Made by a program: the position numbers and the translations under genes | Assembly (NCBI RefSeq): GCF_963678635.1 | Contig: NC_087064.1 | Location: 12,739,989-12,803,988 of the forward strand | Reading direction: 5' to 3' | From: Symsagittifera roscoffensis | Lineage: Eukaryota; Xenacoelomorpha; Acoela; Convolutidae | Length of the DNA stretch: 64,000 nt | Shown: positions 46,567 through 57,400 of the stretch, piece by piece | How the letters are laid out: each line of letters starts with the position of its first letter | How positions within the stretch are numbered: position 1 is the stretch's first letter | The notes under the pieces: generated by a model | Databases searched by the model: none | Seen by the model: only the letters and a program-made list of their open reading frames with translations | What the model was told of the DNA's origin: nothing

Positions 46567-49500
46567 GTGTGTATCTTAGTGATCATTGCTGGGCCTTGCT
46601 GAAAAGCATCTGCACCCAATGCCGCTACTCTCGGATTCAAGTGTAGCCACTGGTTTGCTTCCGGCTTGGTTCTCAGCACCATCGCTTCCAGATGAGCTCT
46701 CGTCTCCAGTGAATTCTTTCTTCTCCTGTCTTCACTCGCCACTTCCATTGCTCGGAACCACAAGTCGTTGGACATCGCCGTGATCACTCGATGGTCGTCA
46801 TCTATTCCTGGTTTCAGTTTGAGTTGCCGACTGAAGTTGGACAGTTCCAACCCCAGCACTTCGTCCAACACCAACATGTGTAGCGCGTGGTCCTTGAACC
46901 CTCTCATCGCGTTTGAGATATCTGACCATACTGCAGGCAGTTCAGCCTTAAGTGGCCTCAGGTTCTCCATTTCTATCATGCGATTCGGGGCTGATATGAT
47001 CACATCATATTTTCCCTCCGAAAGTAAGGCTACCATTGCATACACAAATTTCAGTCCATCCGGGAGATATGCATATCCCGGAGACAACGCAAATACTACT
47101 CTCAACGTCACTTTATTGAATGATCCCTCCTTTGTCGCGTCTACCACTTCACCCATTGACTCCAGGATGTCTTTTATCGCTGGCCATACTGCGTTTTCTG
47201 CTGTTGCAGGATCTCTGAGCCTGCTCAGAAAACCTCTACTGTGTAGATGGTCATTGATGCCAGCAAACACAATCGTTATCGGGTTCATTTCTGTCTGCAT
47301 TTGTACCCCTATAGCCAATGACACTGATTGCAATAGGTCTAGGTCAACTGCGGCCAGCATTATGACGTCCGGCCAAAACAAAGACTTAGAGGTGTACACG
47401 AACTCTGAATTCGCTACTACCATGATTTTGGCCTTTCTCATCTCTGCTTTGTCGTAGGCGGCGAAGATGGTCTCATCTTTCTTTATCGCTGTCAATCCGC
47501 CATATCTCTGGGCATCACCATCTTGGTTCACTAGTTTTGGGTACACTCTCTCCTTCACATGACCAGGTGGTGTCGTCAATTGCCTAAATATCTTCACGTG
47601 TTGTCCAATCGGCGCTCTCGCCGTCAGGAATCTTCCTGGCCTTTCTTCACGATTCCTCTCATCATGGTTCAATCTCACATCTTGCAACGGTCTTGCATTC
47701 ACAGGTCCTATTGTGTTGTTGGAGGGCAGTCCCTCCAAGTCGGCAAATCTCAAGGCCGTCGTGGAGCTGAAATTTATGCTAGCGGCTATCAACCAGTCTA
47801 CGCCGGTTATCGAGTACAATCTGCTGACGGATAGCGTCGCTCCATTCAGCATCCTCCTTGCATCTTCGATGAAGCTCACTCTCTGTAGGTCCAGCTTCAT
47901 TAGTTCTTCTTTGTATATATGCCAAGGAGACGGTATGGATCGCGACCACATCAATGAGCCTCTGCCCGGTCTCTCCTCTCGACTGGTACTCGTCGTCTCC
48001 GATCTAGTGTCCGATCTGGATGTGCCTGCTACTTCCTCGATTGGTTGGTTGACAGGTCCTATCCTTTTCCTAGGATGAATTGTCCTCCTCATCGGTGCTT
48101 CTCCCAACCGATCTTGTACGTCTGTTCTTCGACCTGGTTCACCGGAGCTTTGTTGCCGGTAATTTGTGACGGCTGGGACCGTACCCAAGCGTGTTTCCAG
48201 GTTAGGAGGTACAAAGGTGGTGATCACCGTATCACTCACCGTTCCCTCTTCCTTCAGCACTCCTGTGTCAAAGAGTTCTGCTTCCAGCTCATCCAACCGT
48301 TCTTGGAAGACTCGATTCAACCAAGCTTGTCCTACGACACTGTCGAAGTGGATGCCATCTGTGGTCAGTCTGGCTTGATCAATGGCTCTCAATTCATACT
48401 CAATGTCCATGAGGATCATTCTTCCGGCATTTCGATTTGCTAGGTTTCTCAAGATGTTGTTCCATCTCATGACTCCCTCGTTGTGCCTTCTTCCTGATGC
48501 TGTCAGGCTTCTTGCGTTCATTGGCACCGTGCAAACGGTCAGTACCGCGCAACTGAACTTCTGCCAGAGAGTAGTAAACAAACACACCATCATTGATTCC
48601 CACAGTGCTTCCTGCTCATCTGATCCTCTGGAGATATCATTCGTCCCAACTAAGATCATCACATTGGGTATCTTCCCTGGATTCATCAGCTTCACCATGC
48701 GATATAATTGGGCAATCGTCGCGCCTCCAAAGGCCATCGCCGTGGTGACCCATGAGGTCCTCAAATTCGACAGCACTCTGACTAAGCTGTCTCCCAATAT
48801 CAGGTGAGATGTCCCGAGTGGTGGTTGCTGCAGGTTCACAGCCGGGCTCCAGGTAGCTCGATTTAAATAGGCTCTCGGATCTGTCTCCGGAACTCCCGTG
48901 AAATTATACTTCAATTGATTATTCTTCTGCACGTCTATTACACGAGACACTTTCTTCGCTGGCATCTTCCTTACTTTCCTCTCTGGGATTCTCGAGTTCC
49001 CCATGAGTGGTGTCACGTTACTCATCCCTTGTCTGATTACTGTCTGGGAGAGTTGTACTCTGCCCGTATCGTCAATCGTTCCATAGGGTGCAGTCACCCC
49101 GGAACCTGGTGCATTCTTGTTAGCGACCAATCGTCCAGCGGTCTCTATCAGTTTTCTCACTGTCTGTTCTACGACGGGATCACCCAAGGTGTCACTAGGA
49201 TCCGGGATTGTTACTCGGTTCGCCTCTGCTGGAAGCCGTGTCTCCGTTGTTTGACTCATTTCTCGAGGTGTCAAGAGCTCCATCGGGGACTGCCCACGAG
49301 GAATATCCCTTGCAGGTATCACTTTCTCAATGGACGTCGTCAACGCCACCTGCTCCGATCGCTCTTTGTATTCCTGCCTTAAGCGTTCGATCTCTTGACC
49401 CTGCTTTTTGTTGCAGTCTTCAAACAACTTTCTCCACATGTCCCGGTCTTCCTCCATTGCCAGCATGGTCTTCGTCATATCGTCTAACTCCTTCTTCGCA

Positions 49501-50018
49501 CTTCTCAACTGATCGTTCATCTCGTCCAGATCTTGTATGGTTTGGTTCGTCTGAACCTTCTGTGTTACTTTCGCCCCTTTTGGTGGCACAGCTGCTCTCA
49601 GTGGTGAACCAGACGAGGTCGCCTCGCTGTTCATCTCCCGATGCATTCTCGTCAGCCCAGGTTTGGGCTTGGAGGGCATTGGCATCTCACCTGGTTGGTA
49701 AGTCCTAGAACTTCCCAACCCAGGCTCATTCGCCAAGTCACTCCCTGAGAGAGCCCCGTTTCTCCACCTCATCACTCTCATGTTCGGGCGGTCTAGTACT
49801 CCTCTTTCTCCATATGCTGCCATCAACAGGACTTCCGTGGGGCGGTCCCCACGGTTGTCGTGCCCCAAGATGTTAATCAGGGCGGTCAGCAACATGACCA
49901 CCTCTGGGTCCTCCAGAGCGAAGTCTCGTTCGATCAGCCGACGATAGATCGCATCTACCATCGGTCCTACATATGCCTCTGCATGGTCCATCAATTCATC
50001 CAGGTTGAAGTTGTCCAT
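46560..50018 (-). pseudogene. E2 ORF2, N-terminal 1,152 codons with SGNH hydrolase
   Basis: Starts MDNFNLDELMDHAEAY, the same start as E1. Order: acidic helix (1-70), basic Pro/Ser linker (90-160), coiled coil (~165-235), Thr/Pro linker, then an SGNH/GDSL-type hydrolase at ~400-590: GDSL with Ser 411, AFGGATI, GTND with Asn 460, and TDGIHFDS with Asp 554 and His 557. A second, degenerate SGNH-like region at ~850-1095 has VANSEF, VFAGINDH (Asn ~921) and GIDDDH. SGNH enzymes are esterases or lipases; the substrate here is unknown. It ends in a 4-nt frameshift; before that break ORF2 was one ~2,981-residue protein. Confidence 0.9.
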
Positions 50019-50403
50019 TCTATTCTTTTCAAGTTTGATTCGATTCTTTGACTCAAGTGAGTAATTAAATGATCAATCAGGATCTAGAAAAGGAATCACG
50101 ACTGTCACACCTGTCAGTTTCACCTTAATATATATCGTTAAAATTTGCTTAAAGACAGTTCAGGTAAAAAGATATTTATCCTAAAATTTATTAAAATCAA
50201 TTGGTTTCTAAAATTTTGGAATTCGACCTAAGATTGGACAGTCCAAACTTTGGATCTATTCCCAAGATCGTCATTTAGTTGTTCATGGTCACTAACCCCT
50301 ACTTACCCATGATCTTAATAACCTAACACATAACATAACATAACGCACCTCTCACATATTACACACAACTTAGTCTTTGGCCTAACACCCTCTCGCTCAT
50401 CAC
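50019..50403 (-). other. E2 ORF1-ORF2 gap
   Basis: 385 bp, AT-rich, near-identical in layout to E1 24867-25256, including the ATAAC-like run near 50325-50345. No gene. Confidence 0.6.
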
Positions 50404-51462
50404 TCAGCCTATACTTAAGTAATATTTCTTATGTAGATACACTTGTATGTTCGTATCAGAGAATATCACGTGTACAAGCGCGTACAATTCCCGAGGATGC
50501 AGTCTTCCTCTATTTGGATCGTACACTGGAAGCGAAAGCTCCTTCACGTCCATTTCCACAAGGAAGTCCCTCAGCCTCGTCAAAGACAAGACTAGGTTTT
50601 CTGGGTCCACGTGCTGCTTCTCTGTCGCCCTCGTTACCAAGAAGCATAAGTATTTTCCCGGTATCTGTGACACCGCCGGGGGTAAGGCTGCTACGCCCCC
50701 TATCCCTGGTCTTTGCTTCCAAAGGAATTCCACGTTTTTATATTCCCTCTTAAAATCTGCCGCTTGCGCCGTCCTAAAACTCATGTCTGCGGTGATTGCT
50801 ACTGCACATGTTCTGTTTGTGAGTATGAAATCACTGTCTGTTAGTATTATGTTACTAGAATATTCAATTGGTAAGTTAAAATATGACTCAACTACCCTGC
50901 CTATGTCAGGTTTCTTAGGTTCTTCGCCTGTTTCTGCTTCTAACTCTCCTGTTTCCCTTGCTATTCTTAATTTTTTTATTATCAAGTTTTCAGTGTGGGT
51001 AAGTCCTACCCCCACTCCCCGGACAAAAATATCCATCGGCGTCCCCGTCGATCGCATACCGGATATCAAGTCAAAGTTAGAAGCTGGAATGAGAAGTTGT
51101 CCTTCCTGGGCAGCCCAGGAAGAATCATCTCGTTCGGTCTTAATGTATTTCGCGCTTTCGCGATCTACGTCTTGAATCGTAACGCTGGTCTTTTTAGGGT
51201 CTGATGTCATTTCGTTCAGCCACTCTAAGACACGCAGGTTCGTCAGGTCTTGTTCATTTGACTGCTGTTGCTCATCGTCGAACTCCACCTCGGGTTTCGA
51301 CCAGTCGTCAACCCACTCATCGTTGTGATCATCGACTATGTCAATGTCTTCTGACACGGTTATTTCCTCTAAACCCACTACTTCCTCCACTATTTTCTTT
51401 AGATCTATCCTATCCACTACAAAGTCGTCACCGTAAGGATTGTATTTCTTTCTTGGTCTCAT
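50404..51462 (-). pseudogene. E2 ORF1 C-terminus: macro-like domain
   Basis: A 352-codon frame, tail of Pol. The Met at 51462 only follows a TAG nonsense codon (CAG in E1: 'MRTRQKDG'). An acidic linker is followed, at residues ~205-350, by the same macro-domain-like segment as in E1 (AQAADFKREYKNVEFL, GIGGVAALPP, KYLCFLVTRAT, LSLPVYDPNRG, FSDTNIQVYLH). The retention of this segment in both copies shows it is a regular part of Pol. Confidence 0.75.
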
Positions 51463-54443
51463 CCCGTCTTTCTAACGAGTCTGCATCGTGAACGGAAGAT
51501 CTGGTTCCATGTTCTTGGGAATCTCTGTCTGTTCGGATCCTGCCAATCTTCCTCTGCGTAGGGTAAGGTCTCATCGTCCGCTTCGATCTGTTCGTTTGGA
51601 TCCAGGTCCAGCGGTGTATCTGTACCATCCTCTACGATTTCGTTTCCATCGTTCTTCTGCCTGGTGCCTTTTTCATTGACCTCACAAGCAGGATCCATCA
51701 TTAGATAATCCCCTTCTTCCATGTCTGCAGGTACACACCAGTCTTCTGTCGATGGATTGTGTTGCTTGATGTTTTCGTAGTGGGCGGCTCGGCCAGTACT
51801 CAGTCTATAAAAGCGTCCCTCTTGGTGCACCTCTGTAATCATGAAGGGTCCCCTCCACTTTTTTAGAAGCTTCTTTGTTCCTTTCGGTGGTATAACGTTC
51901 TGAAATACCCATACGTAGTCTCCCACCGAGTAGGCTTTTGCACCAGCTGCTTTCTTGTCGAATCTTTTCCTCTGCCTTGCCTGTGCTTGCTGAGTATTTC
52001 GTCTACACAGATCGTTCAACTCCTGTTGACGTCTGATCACATCCATCACGTAAACCTGTGGAGATGTTTTCTTCCCCTCATATTCTGGGTAGAAGGATGT
52101 CAAGGGTAAAGACTTCTCGTGTCCCGTCAGCATCATGTGTGGACTGACCCCAGTGGTGGAGTGTTGCGTGCTATTATAAGCTCCCATCACCTGTGGAAGG
52201 TATCTGTCCCAATCGGTCATGTACCTGGAACAATATACCCTCAGCATCGACACTAACGTCCTATTCTGTCTTTCCACTAAGCCATTCGTCTGAGGGTGGT
52301 ATGTCTTGGAGTGAGCCTGAGCGACTTGTGACCGTCTCATAAGCTCTTTCGTAAGCTCGCCTACGAAAGCCGTTCCATTGTCCGATTGAAACGTCATTGG
52401 ACATCCGTGTCTTGCTATCCACGTATTGATCAGGTGGTCGCATGTCTCTTCCGCCGAGGCAGTTATGCAGGGCACGGCCTCTGCATACTTCGTGAAGTGA
52501 TCTATCATGACCAAGACTTGGTTGTAACCGCTGTCTGTCATGCATATCTTCTGGTGATCTATCTGCACCACCTCGTTGAATTCAGACGACTCAATTGATT
52601 GTAAGGGAAATCGCAACTTCCTAGGATCCTTGACCTGTTGGGATGACAGACATGCTGTCACCCATTTCTCACATGCCTTTTTCATCCCAGGCCGCTCAAA
52701 GCGCTTCAGGATCCTCTGATACACTTTGTCGATCCCTTGATGGCCCATCTGATCATGCGACCTGAATAATAGTTCTGTCTGATAGAGTTGCGGCAACACT
52801 ATCGCGTTATATTTGTATAAGACCTTGTCTTCTTCTCTTCTCTTGCAAGCCACGATCCCGTCCTTGTTCAGATATAATCTCCCCTCCTTCTGCATGAAGT
52901 ATTGTCTCAGGATCCTATAGCTGTCTTCTTCCAGGTCACCTTTGTCAGGTGCACCGTTTTCTATCCACATTTTTAGGTTGCTTGTCATGCGATCATTCCT
53001 CTGCGCCCTTAGAAGGTCCGAGAGTCTGTATCTCGCCTTCAAGTACGTCTTCATGACTCTCATCTGACTGTTCAGCTCGTTGGGCTGATGTGTGTCTTCT
53101 TCCATCTTAACGCACCAAATCTTCGCCAACGGTTGTGTTTCTTGTTGAAACGGCTGAAGATCAGTCCTGACTACCTCTTTCTGCGGCAACAGGCTTATCG
53201 AACGTTTCGATACCGCTATCGTTTCTAAGTCATCCGCTGCGTTGTCAAAGACTCTTTCGCTTGGTATTAGGTAGCGATCACTGTCAGGATCCTGGTACAC
53301 CTCTCTGTCCAGGTTTCTCGCCCGAGTTTCCACTAGTAGCGTGTGTATCGCCAGTTCTGACAGTTCTGATCCCGAGGTCGAATCCCTGTCTGAATAGGTG
53401 TTCATTCTCGAGCTTTCTGACTTATCATCCGTCGAAGGTGTTGTGCTAGAGACTGCACGCTCCTCCAGATCATGTCCGTATTTCCTTCGCATCCATCTGA
53501 ACTCCCCGGACAAAACTTTGTTCTCTAGGTCCTGTTTCTCATCAGGAATTTTCTCGTCTATCTCGGACTCCCCGGACAAATTTCCTTGTCCCGGGTGTTG
53601 ATCTTGTGATCGCTGGTTTTTCTCCTCATCCTTCTCCCCGGACAAATAGTCTTGCAGCAGATTTTGTTCTACCTCTTCACCCTCTTTTTCCCGGTCTACA
53701 AAGGTGACAGTTTTCTTTTGCTTGCCGCTCTCCTGTCCTTTCTGTCCGTAAGAAGTACTGGTTAAAATCTCCTGGGGTATTGAGGATACTAGTTGCTGAA
53801 CTATTGTCCTACAATCCCTCTTGTTCTCTTCGTGCTGTTGTCTGGACGGCATGATCTTCACCTTCTCACTGACTGTTAGCGATGCCACTGCTGCTGTCCA
53901 CTCGGGGTCATCTCTGGTCACTTCTCTTTCTAACAATCCACCCAGTATCCGCATCACTTGTGGTGTGACTTGCACCGTTTTATCCAATAATGAGAGGCTG
54001 TTTATATTCATGCGAGAGAGTTCTTGCTGGACCAGGTTCGAGCGCAGCAACAAATCCAAGGGGACCGGGTCCTCCCTTGACAGGATCTTTATCTCGGCTG
54101 CTTTCTCTACAGGTAACTCAGGATGCCCCGGAATTGGATGTCCAGACTTATCCAACCATCTCGTTAAGGGAAGCGCTTCATAAGTTTCTTTGTCCAGAAA
54201 CGAGAATCCCTCCTTTACTTCCGCCTGATTGGCCTGCTTCTGCTCCAATCTTTCATAGAACTCAGTTTTCTTGCTGAGACTGTCAGCATTCTGATGTTTA
54301 TCACGCATCCTGTGTTCGATTATCATATGGTAGCCATCCAGTCTTACTATCCATCTACCAATATAACTCTGATCCATCGAGTAGGTCTTCAACCAGGATA
54401 ACGCTCTGTTGTCCACGCGTAACTTGAAGGGAGCGCTCCCCAA
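51459..54443 (-). pseudogene. E2 ORF1: RNase H end, linker and integrase
   Basis: A 994-codon frame beginning inside RNase H (FKLRVDNRALSWL; HQNADSLSKK) after the TAG at 54459-54461. A charged linker has three LSGE motifs. The integrase follows, with the HHCC domain reading CLSSQQ, so its third Cys-pair member is Ser and zinc binding is probably lost; the core D, D and E (QIDH, SDNG, VERQN) are kept. Then KKWRGPFMI and the AAHYENIKQH tail. It ends in a 1-nt deletion near 51535. Confidence 0.92.
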
Positions 54444-54458
54444 GTATGCACGGTACTT

Positions 54459-57400
54459 CTACACGAAGGTAACTACTGCAAACATTTCTGCTTTTGGTGC
54501 GCCATATTTCATCTCTGTGTCACTCAAGACTTTGCTGCCGTATGCAATGGGACGGAGAACTGTTCTTCCGTTCCATTCTTGCTCTTGATGCAATATTCCT
54601 GAGATGGCCACCACCGATGCGTCTGTGTCAAGAACATACATGCCCTTTTCTGTAGGCATGCCCAGCACTGGCGCTTCGCACAGTTCCCGCTTTATGTTCT
54701 CGAAAGCAACTTGTGCCTCATCGTTCCATTCGAACTTTTTCCCTTTGTTGCGCATCAGCTTCTGCATCGGGTACACCTTGTCCGCGTATCCTTTTATGAA
54801 TTCTCGGTAGTAATTGGCAAACCCTAGGAAGCTCATGAGCTGTGTGTCCGTTCTAGGAGCTTTCCATGTCAGCACAGCCTCTACTGCTTCTGGATCTGGC
54901 CTCACACCATGCCGGTCCACCATTCTTCCCAGGTACTTGATCGAATCCCTAAGGATTTCACATTTCGATGGTTTGCATTTCAAGCCTGCTCTTTTCATAC
55001 ATCCGAAGACCTCATCGAGCCGGTCAATGTGATCCTCCAGGGTCGGTGTCGCTATGACTACGTCATCCACGTAGCACATCAAGAGATTCCCGTACTTTTT
55101 GGTCACTCCTGTCAAAGCCTGAGCCATCAGCCTTTGAAAGGTTGCTGTTGCATTGCACAAGCCGAAGGGCATCCTCTTCCACTGGTACAACCCCAATTCG
55201 CACGCGAAACCGGTTTTTTCCCTATCCTTTTTCCGCAAAGGAACCTGCCAGAAGGCAGAACCTAAGTCCAATGTGGTGAAGAACTTTGCATCACCAAGTT
55301 TAGATAGGCTCTCGTCTATTCGCGGTATCGGGTACGCATCTTTAATCGTTACCGCGTTCAAGTAACGAAAGTCGCAACAAAATCTAAGCTGCCCCCCTTT
55401 CTTTTTCGCCATTACTACTCCGCAAGCCCATGGTGATTTCGAGGGTTCTATCATGTCGTATTCAAGCAACATTTCTATTTCCGCTCGGCACGCTTCCGAT
55501 TTATGTGGCGTCATTCGCCTTGCGCCTTCCCTATGGGGAACGGCGCCCTCTTCTAGTTCGATTTCGTGTTCGACGAAATTACAGCAACCGATGTCCGCCT
55601 TATGTTTTGAAAATACTTCGGCGTTCCGATCTAGGAGGTCCCGCAATTTTTCAAAATCTCCCTCACCTATTTTTCCTTTTAAATGTTCTATTTCTGGCAA
55701 AACCGGTTTGTCAGAATCTAGTTCATATGACGAGGGGCGTTCCGGAAAATTCGAGCAGCTTGATAAGCCGTCGTCCGTTTCGGATTTCATTGAAAACAAT
55801 TTACGAATAGATTTTAATTCATCAATCCTCTTTAAAATTTTATCTTTATTGGCATGATAAGGACAGTCTTTCACACTATATTTCTTCAAGTTTTGTGTCT
55901 CTTCATAGTCGGTCCTCATCGGCAATGCGTAACCAAGCTTCTTTCCACGCTGGATTGAAACCGTGGTGTCAAGTGTGTTCAACAACACACTGACACACAG
56001 TCCGTTTCGCGTTACCGAGAAGCTCCGGCCTAAAATCACCGAACTCTGACTGTTTGGATTCGGTACTAAGCAAACCTGTTTACTATCACTTAACGAATTT
56101 AAATTTCTCATTCTAAAAATCGCTACTACAGCTTGTCCTGGTTGTAATTTTACTTTTCTATCCAAAAAAACTGGCACCTTATTTTCATCTGTTATTATCC
56201 TATTAATTGGTTTCTTAACATACTTTCGGTCCGGGTTTCTAATCCGTATTAGACCGTTGTTCAAGTCAATCATCACATCAAAATTCCTGACAAAATCTCT
56301 GCCCAAGATGAATTGGTCGGCGTCGTCCAGATTCTCTACCACCAGGAAGCTCATCCAAAGGTTTCGTCCTCCCATGTGAAGGACCGTCACCGGTGTTCTT
56401 CCGGCTACGTAGATAGCTCCTCGATTTGCAGCGGCTAGTCGGAGATTCGTAGGAATCAAATCTTCCCGCGTGAAGCCCATTCTCTCCCAGGTTTTTATCG
56501 GCATCACACTCACCACCGCACCTGTGTCCAGAAGCCCTGTGACTCCGATTTTTGTTCCGTTGGTGTCAAGCAGGTGTGCTGTCACATCTGCTTCATATCC
56601 AATATGTACCGCGTCTTGTTCCATCATGGCGTCATGACCTATCCTGCGGACTTTGAGTTCCTCTTCACCCAAATAGATCTGCCCCATTTGGTAATCATCT
56701 GTTGTTATGTAAGTCCTGGTGTAGATGCTGATTCCATCCACGTTCAGCATTACTTGATACGGCCCATAGACCTCCAAGTAGCGTCCATGAAGTTTCTTCA
56801 TGCGAGGGCCACCCGTCGTTAGTAGTGCTCGCACAGCTCTCGACTCAGTGCGTGGCTCCACCTGCCTCAGATAATCTGCATATGTGTCCAAATGCATCAA
56901 AGTGAACTCTGATGGTTCACTCAAATTTCTTATTACCTGGTGTCCAGCCACTGAGATTATCGACTGTATCTTCTTTCCCTGCGGCGCCATGCCGAACCTC
57001 TTACCGGAGATCGCTTTAAGTTTCATATCTAAACTGCTTGGTGTTTTCGTCTCCTCGAACTCCATTGCCTCGAAGGTATTCAGTTGCTCCTGAAGCTTTT
57101 CATTTTCCAGTTCAAGTTTCACTTTTTGTTCGATCTCTTTCGTCACCAATTCCTGCTGTACTCTATTTAGAGCATCCTTTGCGGCTGCCTTATAATCGAT
57201 CTTGAAGTCATCGGCCGCAGTTGCTGGTTCCGGTTCACGTGCTTCTTCTGTTACTGCTTGCATTTTCTTTGCCGCCAGCTCTTGAGGTTTGTCCTTCCTG
57301 CGTGCCTCTGCTTCGCTCAAAAGTCGAGCCTTGCTTGCTTTCACTCCTGACAAAGCTTCTTCATGCCTTGGATGCTTGATGTCTGCCACTGCATCCCAGA

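Noticed and set aside
41077-50018. ORF2 as an envelope gene
   Set aside because: Position fits, but there is no signal peptide, furin-like site, fusion peptide or clear transmembrane anchor; the recognisable domain is an SGNH hydrolase.
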